DNA of 26,438 bases from Psychrobacter sp. UBA3962 (lineage in GTDB: Bacteria; Pseudomonadota; Gammaproteobacteria; Pseudomonadales; Moraxellaceae), in contig NZ_DGDC01000035.1 of assembly GCF_002385225.1 (NCBI RefSeq), positions 17,569 to 44,006 of the forward strand. The letters are read 5' to 3'. A program made the position numbers and the translations under genes. Below the pieces are notes generated by a model. That model had not been told where the DNA came from, did no database searches, and worked only from the letters and a program-made list of their open reading frames with translations. Below, piece by piece: positions 7,013 through 14,666 of this stretch (its first letter is position 1; every line of letters begins with the position of its first letter).

Positions 7013-8596
7013 ATGTCAACTTATAAGTCAGCTATTGACCATATCCGTGAAATCAAAGCAAAACATGGCAACTGGCAGAACATCAGTGAATCTGATGCTG
7101 CACGTATGATGGTTCAAAACCGTTTCAAAACTGGTCTTGATATCGCCAAATACACTGCTGCTATCATGCGTAAAGACATGGCCGAATACGACGCTGATCA
7201 TTCACAGTACACTCAGTCTCTAGGTGCATGGCATGGTTTTGTTGCTCAACAAACTATGTACGCTAAGAAAAAATACTTTGGTACTACTTCAAAAACTTAC
7301 ATCTACCTATCAGGTTGGATGGTTGCAGCACTTCGTTCAGAGCTAGGTCCTTTACCTGACCAATCAATGCACGAAAAAACTACAGTTCCTGCTCTTATTG
7401 AAGAAATCTACACTTTCTTACGTCAAGCAGACGCTAAAGTACTAAACGATTACTTCCGTGAGCTAAACGCTGCTAAAGAAGCAGGTCAAGATACTACTGA
7501 AATCGAAGAAAAAATCAACAACTTTGATTCACACGTTGTGCCAATCATTGCTGACATCGACGCAGGTTTCGGTAACGAAGAAGCAACTTACCTACTAACT
7601 AAAGCTATGATCGAAGCTGGTGCTTGTGCTATCCAGATTGAAAACCAAGTATCAGACGCTAAGCAGTGTGGTCACCAAGCTGGTAAAGTAACTGTACCAC
7701 ATGAAGACTTCATCTCTAAACTAAACGCTATCCGTTATGCGTTCTTAGAGCTTGGTGTTGACGACGGTGTTATCGTTGCTCGTACTGACTCAGAAGGTGC
7801 TTCACTAACTCAGAAAATCCCAGTATCTGAGCAACCAGGTGACTTAGCTTCTAAATACATCGACTTCATCGACGTTGAAGAAATCGACATCGCTGACGCT
7901 AAAGAAAACGATGTACTATTAAAGCGTGATGGTAAACTAGTTCGCCCAGTTCGTCTACCAAACGGTCTATACCAGTTCCGTGAAGAAACTAACATCGACC
8001 GCGTTGTACTTGACTGTGTAACTGCTCTAGAAAACGGTGCTGATCTTCTATGGATCGAAACACCTACTCCAGACGTTGAGCACATCAAAATGATGGTTGA
8101 CCGTATTAAAGAAGAACGCCCGGAAGCGAAACTTGTATACAACAACAGCCCATCGTTCAACTGGACTCTAAACTTCCGTAAGCAAGTTATCGCTAAGTGG
8201 GAAGAAGAAGGTAAAGACGTATCAGCATACGACAAGAACAACTTGATGAGTGCTGACTATGATGGCACTGAATTAGACGCTGCTGCTGACCAAGCTGCGA
8301 AGAACTTCCAGAAAGATGCGTCACGTGAAGCAGGTGTATTCCATCACTTAATCACTCTACCTACTTACCACACTACTGCTCTTAGCGTTCACGAACTTGC
8401 TAAAGGCTACTTCGGTGAAGACGGCATGCTTGCTTATGCAGCTGGCGTACAACGTAAAGAAATCCGTGAAGGTATCTCTTGCGTTAAGCACCAAGCAATG
8501 GCTGGTTCAGACTTAGGTGACGATCACAAAGAGATCTTCTCTGGTGAAAACGCACTTAAAGCTGGCGGTGAGAAAAACACAATGAACCAGTTCTAA
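7013..8596 (+). CDS. aceA: Isocitrate lyase
   Basis: Cytoplasmic isocitrate lyase, which splits isocitrate into glyoxylate and succinate, the first step of the glyoxylate shunt needed for growth on acetate and fatty acids. The 527-residue length and sequence match the long Pseudomonas/Acinetobacter form rather than the 434-residue E. coli form. The active-site loop is KQCGH with Cys219 and His221, and the metal-binding aspartates lie in IIADIDAGFGN (179-188). I chose the ATG at 7013 because AAGGAG stands at 7000-7005, seven bases ahead; the reading frame is open further upstream but those residues are not family-like. Codon choice is strongly biased (many CTA, GCT, ACT and CGT codons), which suggests high expression. 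The gene stands alone, without malate synthase or aceK nearby. Confidence 0.97.
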   Translation: MSTYKSAIDHIREIKAKHGNWQNISESDAARMMVQNRFKTGLDIAKYTAAIMRKDMAEYDADHSQYTQSLGAWHGFVAQQTMYAKKKYFGTTSKTYIYLSGWMVAALRSELGPLPDQSMHEKTTVPALIEEIYTFLRQADAKVLNDYFRELNAAKEAGQDTTEIEEKINNFDSHVVPIIADIDAGFGNEEATYLLTKAMIEAGACAIQIENQVSDAKQCGHQAGKVTVPHEDFISKLNAIRYAFLELGVDDGVIVARTDSEGASLTQKIPVSEQPGDLASKYIDFIDVEEIDIADAKENDVLLKRDGKLVRPVRLPNGLYQFREETNIDRVVLDCVTALENGADLLWIETPTPDVEHIKMMVDRIKEERPEAKLVYNNSPSFNWTLNFRKQVIAKWEEEGKDVSAYDKNNLMSADYDGTELDAAADQAAKNFQKDASREAGVFHHLITLPTYHTTALSVHELAKGYFGEDGMLAYAAGVQRKEIREGISCVKHQAMAGSDLGDDHKEIFSGENALKAGGEKNTMNQF

Positions 8597-8633
8597 GACT
8601 TCTTTATAAAAGATTCTTAGTTCATCATTGAAT

Positions 8634-8670
8634 AAAAAGTCGCTCTAACTTCGGTTAGGGCGACTTTTTT
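8634..8670 (+). terminator. aceA terminator with UUCG tetraloop
   Basis: AAAAAGTCGCTCTAAC pairs with GTTAGGGCGACTTTTT across the loop TTCG, closed by C-G, the especially stable C(UUCG)G tetraloop. One position is a G-U pair. It is followed by T residues, 37 bases after the aceA stop. Confidence 0.93.
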
Positions 8671-8825
8671 ATTGGCTTAAATAACTCCAAGCTTGTTAAT
8701 GTGATGCACTATTAATATTAAGAGCGACCTATAAGATTAAGAATGACCTATCTTCTATTCCCCTTCCTCTTCCCCTATTTATGTCATCAATCTGTCACGT
8801 TAATCCGCTTGTTATTATTCTTAAC

Positions 8826-8869
8826 ATATCCTAGGATATTGAGTATATATCGTACCGATTATTTATAAT
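8826..8869 (+). promoter_or_regulatory. Promoter and palindromic site of the CYTH-CHAD gene
   Basis: TATAAT at 8864-8869 has TTGAGT at 8839-8844 upstream with a 19-base spacer, giving a leader of about 65 bases. The 14-bp perfect palindrome ATATCCTAGGATAT (8826-8839) abuts the -35, and a smaller dyad ATCG-TAC-CGAT (8849-8859) lies inside the spacer. The rest of the 8671-8942 interval shows nothing else. Confidence 0.45.
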
Positions 8870-8942
8870 GCCTTAGATTAAAAAAAATAATCAAAATAAG
8901 CACTTATATACCCTTTTATGAGTTAAAACTCGAGGAAAAATC

Positions 8943-10451
8943 ATGCAAGAAATTGAGCTGAAGTTTTTAGTACCCGAATATAAAGTTGACTCCCTTATGC
9001 GTCAAGCTAAAATCAAATCATCAAATACTACTCAATTAGCTGCACACTATTATGATACCGTTGACAATATACTAGCCCAATCCGGCATGGCTCTTAGAAT
9101 ACGTAAAGAAGGCGATACCTGGGTACAGACTTTAAAGTCTAATGGGGATGGCATGGCTTCTCGAGGTGAGCAAAATAACATTCTCGATGAAGCTCAAGTC
9201 AATGAGGCTATCCAAGCCGATGCCCTATACCCTGATCTCTCTGTTTATGAAGATCTAGGTATAGAAAAGATGATTCTAAGCTCGAGTGAAGAGCAGGTTT
9301 CTGATAAATTAAACCGTCTTTATATTACTGATATTGAACGCACTACTCGACTAATCAGAAGTGAAACAGGACTGGTAGAAATGGCTTATGATGAAGGCTT
9401 TGTCATTCATGGCGAAGACTCACAAATTAGTAAGCCTATCTTAGAGCTTGAGTTTGAACTTATTGAAGGTGATGTCTCTTTCTTATTCGAAGTGGCTAAA
9501 ACCTGGGCAAAGCGTTATAACCTATGTTTATCAACGGTTACTAAAGCAGAACGAGGTGGCTTAATGTTGGCAGGTAAAGAGCATGCTGACGCCACTAAAG
9601 CTGATTTAAAGAAACTGACTTTAGATAAAAAAATGAGCCAACCTAAGTTTATACGGGCAGTGATTCATAACTGCATGCTTCAAATTCTACCCAATGTTAG
9701 CGCCATAGCTGCAGGTAGTACCGATGGTAATCATGTGCATCAGCTGCGAGTAGGTATCAGAAGATTGCGCACTGCTTTAAAATTCTTTAGTGATTTTTCG
9801 TCACAGTTAAACCCTGAATGGGGACCCATCTTAAAACAAACCTTTGGTTTATTAGGCGAATACCGTGACCATGAGCTACTACAAACAAGAACCCAGCCTA
9901 TGTTAGAGAGCAAAGGGGCTCCTTATGTAGATTGGTCATCAGAACGTGAAGCCATTAAAATCAAACCTATTGATGCCCTTAGAGCCCCTGATTTTCAAAT
10001 AACATTGCTCGAATTAATAGAATTCACAATGAGTCCTGCTAAAAAGGATAAGCCAATAAACCCAGGTAATGCTAAGCAGCAGATTGTCAAAATTCTAGAA
10101 TCGTTATATAAAAAGATTAGCAAAGCCAGTGAAAACTTTGCCTCATTAAACATTGAAGCACAGCACGATGTGAGAAAACGTCTAAAAAGCCTGCGTTACA
10201 TTAGTGAATTTGTCAGCCCTATGTATAAAAAGAAAAAAACCAAAGCTTTCTTGCAATACCTAGAGCCCGCTCAAGAGATTTTAGGTGAATATAACGATGA
10301 TATCGTAGGTCAATATTTTTATAGACAAAAGACAGAGTCTGACCCTGCAGCTTGGTTTGCGGTTGGTTATTTTACTGCCCAAGAAACACATGCTGCTTTG
10401 GAGTGCGCAGAGAGTCTAAAACAAGTAAAAGATGCTCCAAAATTTTGGTAA
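8943..10451 (+). CDS. CYTH and CHAD domain protein, probable inorganic triphosphatase
   Basis: Two-domain protein of 502 residues resembling E. coli YgiF. The CYTH domain (about 1-205) carries the defining EIELK motif at 3-7, basic residues Arg52, Arg54 and Lys65, and the acidic strand LELEFELI (167-174). Enzymes of this tunnel fold hydrolyse tripolyphosphate or other triphosphates with a metal ion. The CHAD domain (about 235-495) is helical with conserved histidines and arginines, seen in VHQLRVGIRRLRTALKFF near 265-282; CHAD domains bind polyphosphate. No signal peptide or membrane segment is visible, so it is cytoplasmic. GAGG lies about seven bases before the ATG. It is flanked by terminators and so transcribed alone. 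Triphosphatase activity is inferred from the family. Confidence 0.9.
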   Translation: MQEIELKFLVPEYKVDSLMRQAKIKSSNTTQLAAHYYDTVDNILAQSGMALRIRKEGDTWVQTLKSNGDGMASRGEQNNILDEAQVNEAIQADALYPDLSVYEDLGIEKMILSSSEEQVSDKLNRLYITDIERTTRLIRSETGLVEMAYDEGFVIHGEDSQISKPILELEFELIEGDVSFLFEVAKTWAKRYNLCLSTVTKAERGGLMLAGKEHADATKADLKKLTLDKKMSQPKFIRAVIHNCMLQILPNVSAIAAGSTDGNHVHQLRVGIRRLRTALKFFSDFSSQLNPEWGPILKQTFGLLGEYRDHELLQTRTQPMLESKGAPYVDWSSEREAIKIKPIDALRAPDFQITLLELIEFTMSPAKKDKPINPGNAKQQIVKILESLYKKISKASENFASLNIEAQHDVRKRLKSLRYISEFVSPMYKKKKTKAFLQYLEPAQEILGEYNDDIVGQYFYRQKTESDPAAWFAVGYFTAQETHAALECAESLKQVKDAPKFW

Positions 10452-10477
10452 AAAGTTCAGTCTATTAAGTAGTAACT

Positions 10478-10519
10478 AAAAAGCTTGCTCTTAGTCCTCC
10501 GCTAACAGCAAGCTTTTTT
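10478..10519 (+). terminator. Bidirectional terminator between convergent genes
   Basis: AAAAAGCTTGCT pairs with AGCAAGCTTTTTT, and the stem continues as TTAG/CTAA after a C-C mismatch. Six T residues follow on the plus strand and five on the minus strand, so it can end both the CYTH-CHAD gene and the convergent YkuD gene. Confidence 0.88.
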
Positions 10520-10556
10520 ATTAGGTATCACAGAGTATTTTAAACACTATGGTCGA

Positions 10557-11093
10557 TTAACCTGCAACGATCTCAACGGGCGTTCCCTCCTCTACTTGAT
10601 CAAATAGCCACACCAACTCATCATTGCGCATACGCACACAGCCATGTGACAGCGGTGTCCCCATAGGCTCTGTATCGGGAGTTCCATGAATATAAATATA
10701 GCGTTGATAGGTATCACAGCAGCCTTGATCATTCTCTCCCTTATTGCGACCCTCTTCACAGCCACTCAACCAAAGAATACGACTTAAAATCCAGTCACGA
10801 TTGGGATACTCTTTACCTAGCTGCTCATCATATATCTCACCAGTTGGCACTCTACCCACAAAAACACTATTAATCGGAGTATTCCCCCCTATTTTCTCTG
10901 CAATAAAGTGCTTTCCTAAGGGCGTACAACCACTGCCCTCTTGACTGCCTATTCCATTTTTTGCCGTTGAGATGATAAATTCATGGCTGTCAGAGTTACC
11001 TTGCTTATTAGGAAGAGTCAAGGTTAAGGTTTGCTTGGCAATATTAACAACGATTCTAGAAGTTAGCTTCTCAAATATTTTTAAACTTGGCAT
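10557..11093 (-). CDS. YkuD-domain protein without signal peptide, probable cytoplasmic L,D-carboxypeptidase (ElsL-like)
   Basis: YkuD-fold enzyme of 178 residues. The catalytic motif is intact: His136 in HGTPD and His150-Gly-Cys152-Val-Arg154 in SHGCVRM. Most YkuD proteins are exported L,D-transpeptidases that crosslink or tether peptidoglycan, but here the N-terminus is charged and has no signal peptide, membrane segment or LysM domain. Acinetobacter baumannii ElsL is a known YkuD protein with the same lack of export signal; it trims the terminal D-alanine from murein tetrapeptides during cell-wall recycling in the cytoplasm. That role fits best here, but is inferred. Several extra cysteines occur (56, 112, 125, 126). 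It is divergent from the DUF937-like membrane protein gene and shares a terminator with the convergent CYTH-CHAD gene. Confidence 0.85.
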   Translation of the reverse strand: MPSLKIFEKLTSRIVVNIAKQTLTLTLPNKQGNSDSHEFIISTAKNGIGSQEGSGCTPLGKHFIAEKIGGNTPINSVFVGRVPTGEIYDEQLGKEYPNRDWILSRILWLSGCEEGRNKGENDQGCCDTYQRYIYIHGTPDTEPMGTPLSHGCVRMRNDELVWLFDQVEEGTPVEIVAG

Positions 11094-11168
11094 GGTTTAT
11101 GAGCCTTATTATTAGATTATTAAAGATTACATTTAGAAGTGTTTGGGCAACCTAACTGCAATGGAAGG

Positions 11169-11197
11169 TTGTAACTGACGTAAATCACCCTTATGAT
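11169..11197 (+). promoter_or_regulatory. Promoter of the DUF937-like gene
   Basis: TTGTAA at 11169-11174 and TATGAT at 11192-11197 are separated by 17 bases, and the start codon follows about 30 bases downstream. It lies in the 134-base gap shared with the divergent YkuD gene. Confidence 0.5.
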
Positions 11198-11227
11198 AAC
11201 TACAATTAATTCATAGTAGTAGGTCTT

Positions 11228-12334
11228 ATGACAGCTCTTTTACCCACCCGCGTGTCACTTTATGATTTTCTATTTGAAGATACTTTACCAATCGATTCTA
11301 TATTTGCAGATATAGGGAACATTTCCATACCTCAAGCCCGAGTACTAATTGAAAATGGCATTCAGGCTATTATTAGTGGGCTGATGGCTTACCACCAACA
11401 ACAGGGTGGAGAGGCTGTATTAAAAAAGCTATTCCGGCGCAGTCAAATTAAAGACCTACGAAAATATAACGCTTTTAATCTAAAAACCATTAGTGCAGCT
11501 TATCAACAGGGTCATGCTATTAATGATATTCTCTTTGGATCAACTGAAATACAAAAAAGGGTGTGTCAAAAACTTGGTGATCAAACTCAATTATCAGGCA
11601 ATCAAGTCCGTCCTTTATTAGGGGCTTTGAGCCTACTTTGCTTACGAGAGATTGCTATACTAGCAGATTACGCCCAATTAGATGCCCAAGAAATAGACTG
11701 CTGGTTTGGGTTGCAGCCGCAGTTCTTTCAGCTAAACCGCACAAAAGATCACTGGGATAATCAAACAAATAATTCTATTTTAGCTTATGAACTGCCTAAT
11801 TTTGATAGTACTTGGCATGAGATAACTGGCTATAAGCAGCCAGATTTAAGCGCTTCTAAACCTACACAACAAATACCTCATTACGCTAAGGTTATTGGTC
11901 GCACCCATCAGGCTACTTTAATCAAGAATACCTCGGCTAACAATAGTCAGCTTATTGTTGATAATGCTAATAACAGTGAGGTTTTAATCTTTGCTGAAAT
12001 ACCTAATATTTTCTTACCTTATCAACGTTGGTTATTACAATTGGCAAAAATTTCAGATATTTATCTCAGTCGTAAACGCTTAAAAGTAGCTCCAGAACCC
12101 GTACAAGCTCCCTCTAGACCGTTTGTTAACTTTGGTTTTTTAGATATGGATAAGAGTAATGCATCAAGTAGCTCGGAAGCTGGGCAAAGCAAAACACCCC
12201 TTTGGAAAAACCCTGTGCTAGTTCTATTGCTAATAGTGATTGGCGGTTTAACTATAATGGCAGTGGGTAAATATCAATATAAAAAATCTCAAATAGTAGA
12301 TACTCCTACTCAAATGACCAAAGTAAAAGTATAA
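11228..12334 (+). CDS. Unknown protein, DUF937-like N-terminus and C-terminal membrane anchor
   Basis: Protein of 368 residues with no known function. Residues about 25-170 are helical and alanine/leucine-rich; stretches such as QVRPLLGALSLLCLREIAIL recall the DUF937 (YidB-like) family, a similarity I consider likely but not certain. The middle (about 215-290) is more polar and may form strands. A proline- and serine-rich linker follows, then one hydrophobic segment at about 331-348 and a short basic tail. There is no N-terminal signal, so a tail-anchored arrangement with the bulk in the cytoplasm is the simplest reading. It starts 134 bases from the divergent YkuD gene, has its own plausible promoter, and an AGG precedes the ATG closely. 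A link with cell-wall recycling is only suggested by position. Confidence 0.75.
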   Translation: MTALLPTRVSLYDFLFEDTLPIDSIFADIGNISIPQARVLIENGIQAIISGLMAYHQQQGGEAVLKKLFRRSQIKDLRKYNAFNLKTISAAYQQGHAINDILFGSTEIQKRVCQKLGDQTQLSGNQVRPLLGALSLLCLREIAILADYAQLDAQEIDCWFGLQPQFFQLNRTKDHWDNQTNNSILAYELPNFDSTWHEITGYKQPDLSASKPTQQIPHYAKVIGRTHQATLIKNTSANNSQLIVDNANNSEVLIFAEIPNIFLPYQRWLLQLAKISDIYLSRKRLKVAPEPVQAPSRPFVNFGFLDMDKSNASSSSEAGQSKTPLWKNPVLVLLLIVIGGLTIMAVGKYQYKKSQIVDTPTQMTKVKV

Positions 12335-12370
12335 ATATAAGAAACATTTACTGAGAGTTTTAGAATAAAA

Positions 12371-12396
12371 AAGTGCAAGCCTAATAACTTGCACTT
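12371..12396 (-). terminator. ruvB terminator
   Basis: AAGTGCAAG pairs with CTTGCACTT over an eight-base loop, and six T residues follow on the minus strand, 36 bases after the ruvB stop. On the plus strand the tail is weaker, but it may also slow transcription leaving the convergent gene. Confidence 0.8.
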
Positions 12397-12431
12397 AAAA
12401 TTATTTGAGATAGCTTTTTAAAATAGGTGAA

Positions 12432-13409
12432 TCACAGTTGATCAATGGCCATTTGAGTCAATACCCGACCTCGTGCGGTCCTTAGTACATAACCTTGCTG
12501 AATTAGATAAGGCTCAATCACGTCTTCTAAGGTACCTCTATCTTCAGCCATTGCAGCGGCAATCGCTTCTACACCAGCAGGTCCTCCATCGAAGCGGGCA
12601 TGAACCATTTCAATATAACGTCTGTCTAAATGGTCCAAACCGCGTCTATCTACCGCCAACATATCTAGAGCACTGTCAGCGATATCGCCGGTTACCTTAC
12701 CGTTTGATTTTACTTCTGCATAATCTCGAACTCGGCGTAATAAACGGTTAGCAATACGCGGAGTACCGCGAGAGCGTCTGGCAACTTCAACCGCACCCTC
12801 TGCTGTCATTTCAACATTCATCAAACGTGCCGAGCGACTCACAATAGTGGTCAAATCTTCGATATTATAAAACTCTAAACGCTGAACAATACCAAATCTA
12901 TCGCGTAATGGAGAGGTCAATAGACCCGCTCGTGTCGTCGCTGCTACCAAAGTAAAGGGAGGCAAATCCAGCTTAATAGAGCGCGCCGCTGGTCCTTCTC
13001 CAATCATAATATCCAACTGAAAATCTTCCATTGCTGGATACAGGATCTCTTCGATAACAGGGCTTAAGCGATGAATCTCATCAATAAATAACACATCCCC
13101 CTCTTCGAGGTTGGTCAGCATGGCCGCTAAATCGCCAGCTCGCTCCAGTACTGGGCCTGAGGTAGATCTTAGATTCCCACCCATTTCACGAGCAATAATA
13201 TTGGCCAATGTGGTCTTACCTAAACCAGGAGGACCAAAGATTAGAGTATGGTCTAAGGCTTCTTTTCTCCGTCGCGCCGCCTCGATGAAAACTTCCATCT
13301 GCTCACGTACCACTGGCTGACCAATATACTCTGCCAGTGTTCCTGGGCGAATATTGCTATCCACCACATCATCTTGACGCTCTAAAGGATTAATTAGTCT
13401 ATTTTCCAT
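12432..13409 (-). CDS. ruvB: Holliday junction branch migration helicase RuvB
   Basis: Motor ATPase of the RuvABC resolvasome; RuvB hexamers pull DNA through a RuvA-bound Holliday junction during recombinational repair. The 325 residues are slightly shorter than the usual 330-350, with no loss inside the conserved core. Walker A is GPPGLGKTT (59-67), Walker B ends in Asp110-Glu111 of DEIHRL, sensor 1 is VAATTR (155-160), and SPLRDRFG (166-173) contains the arginine finger. The C-terminal winged helix includes GPAGVEAIAAAMAEDRGTLE. ruvA and ruvC are not adjacent, unlike the common ruvA-ruvB pair. In the leader, a short dyad GTTGTTTACAAC sits between the AGG and the ATG, spacing them unusually far apart. 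Confidence 0.97.
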   Translation of the reverse strand: MENRLINPLERQDDVVDSNIRPGTLAEYIGQPVVREQMEVFIEAARRRKEALDHTLIFGPPGLGKTTLANIIAREMGGNLRSTSGPVLERAGDLAAMLTNLEEGDVLFIDEIHRLSPVIEEILYPAMEDFQLDIMIGEGPAARSIKLDLPPFTLVAATTRAGLLTSPLRDRFGIVQRLEFYNIEDLTTIVSRSARLMNVEMTAEGAVEVARRSRGTPRIANRLLRRVRDYAEVKSNGKVTGDIADSALDMLAVDRRGLDHLDRRYIEMVHARFDGGPAGVEAIAAAMAEDRGTLEDVIEPYLIQQGYVLRTARGRVLTQMAIDQL

Positions 13410-13414
13410 AATCT

Positions 13415-13426
13415 GTTGTAAACAAC
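13415..13426 (-). promoter_or_regulatory. Dyad in the ruvB translation-start region
   Basis: GTTGTTTACAAC is a 12-base perfect dyad lying between GAGG and the ruvB ATG. It could be a protein operator, or a tiny hairpin that brings the distant AGG closer to the start codon. Confidence 0.3.
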
Positions 13427-13505
13427 CTCATAATATAACTGGCAGATAGCGCATTTAAGTACATCAAAATTCTTGGTTAATCAAAAACATAGGAGCAAAA
13501 AAAAT

Positions 13506-13561
13506 ACGCTGAAGTAGTGTCTTAGTATATTAATTATATACCATCAACACTACTTTAGCGT
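13506..13561 (-). terminator. Long two-tier terminator after lysR
   Basis: ACGCTGAAGTAGTGT and ACACTACTTTAGCGT pair at 14 of 15 positions plus one G-U. Inside the loop a second stem GTATAT/ATATAC forms. On the minus strand the outer stem is followed after one base by eight T residues, 36 bases past the LysR stop. Confidence 0.8.
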
Positions 13562-13596
13562 AAGCCTTAAAGTTAGAAAATATTTTAAGGTTTTAA

Positions 13597-14502
13597 TTAT
13601 GCTGCAGCATGAAAGTGCTTTTTCAGAACTTCAAGACAACGCGTAATTTTTGCAGGTTGTTGCTCACGATCTAAGGTAACCGCATATAAAACGAAATGCG
13701 GTAAGGCATATTCAGGAATTACTTCTACCAGCTCACCAGAAGCCAATTCTTTTTGAACATCAAGCGACATAACACGCACTAAACCATGACCTTCTTTGGC
13801 TAAAGTAGTTGCTAAGAAGACATTATTGGTTTGAATTCTAGAAGGAACTTTGACGCGATTCTTTTTACCAGTTTCAATACTATTAAAGTCCAAAGTACTT
13901 GGATCTTTCATCAAGTCAATACTGATAAGCTGATGATTGACTAAGTCTTTTGGCTTAGTAATCTTCTCATGCTGTCTTAAGTAGTGTGGTGAAGCTACCA
14001 ACATTTGCTTAACTTCAGCTAGCGGATAAGTGGCCACAGAGCTGTCTTTAATCTGTGGACTCATACGGATAGCGATGTCAGCACGCTCATCAATCATATC
14101 AATATAGTGGTTATCAGCTAGGAAGTGAATGCTTAAATCATCATGAGCAGACATCCAAGTAGATAAGGCTGGAAGGATATGATTAACCCCTAACTCAGGA
14201 GTGGTTGCAATTCTTAAACTACCTGCTAATTCATCACGTAGTTGGTTAACTTTAATACGACCTTGATCTGCTGCAGCAACCACATCTTTGGCAGACTCAT
14301 AGAAGCTAGCACCCGCTTCTGTTAAACTCAGCTTACGAGTAGATCTATGTAGTAATACTACGCCTAAGTCTCTCTCAAGCGATCTGATTTGTTGGCTTAC
14401 AGCACTGGTGGTGATACCTAGCTGTCTAGCTGCCCCACTGAATGAACCATGGCCGACAACACTGGCGAATACCGCCATGCCTCTTAAATTGTCTAACATC
14501 AT
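13597..14502 (-). CDS. LysR family transcriptional regulator (CrgA/DmlR-like)
   Basis: LysR-type regulator of about 301 residues. The winged helix-turn-helix covers roughly residues 4-62, with GSFSGAARQLGITTSAVSQQ as the helix-turn-helix and VVLLHRSTRKLSLTEAG as the wing, the pattern of the large CrgA/DmlR/AaeR-like branch. The rest is the effector-binding fold. A GTG lies nine bases upstream, but AGGTG stands six bases before the ATG at 14502, so that start was chosen; a second ATG follows at 14499. It is flanked by ruvB and dnaX on the same strand, neither an obvious target. The upstream region holds two perfect 12-base direct repeats, a likely binding site for this or another regulator. 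Confidence 0.88.
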   Translation of the reverse strand: MMLDNLRGMAVFASVVGHGSFSGAARQLGITTSAVSQQIRSLERDLGVVLLHRSTRKLSLTEAGASFYESAKDVVAAADQGRIKVNQLRDELAGSLRIATTPELGVNHILPALSTWMSAHDDLSIHFLADNHYIDMIDERADIAIRMSPQIKDSSVATYPLAEVKQMLVASPHYLRQHEKITKPKDLVNHQLISIDLMKDPSTLDFNSIETGKKNRVKVPSRIQTNNVFLATTLAKEGHGLVRVMSLDVQKELASGELVEVIPEYALPHFVLYAVTLDREQQPAKITRCLEVLKKHFHAAA

Positions 14503-14534
14503 TCTGAACACCTAACATATAAAGTAAGTAGCAT

Positions 14535-14583
14535 AGTATAACTTATTTAAACAGACAAATGTTGAGAAATTACAGACAAATGT
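14535..14583 (-). promoter_or_regulatory. lysR promoter region with perfect 12-bp direct repeat
   Basis: ACAGACAAATGT (plus-strand reading) occurs at 14551-14562 and 14572-14583, exactly 21 bases apart, or two helical turns. A candidate -10, TATACT, lies at 14535-14540 on the minus strand with no good -35; the nearer repeat covers the place where the -35 would be. Such an arrangement suits an activator or repressor binding as a tandem dimer. Confidence 0.5.
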
Positions 14584-14666
14584 AAAGTATTTCCAATTTT
14601 TAAGTTTACTTTTTGTGAAAACTGATTGTAGAAACATTGCAGCAGACATAGGCAATAGAAAAAAGA

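Noticed and set aside
7810..8241. A 143-codon open frame antisense to aceA.
   Set aside because: It is a shadow of the strongly codon-biased isocitrate lyase gene, with no ribosome binding site or family resemblance.
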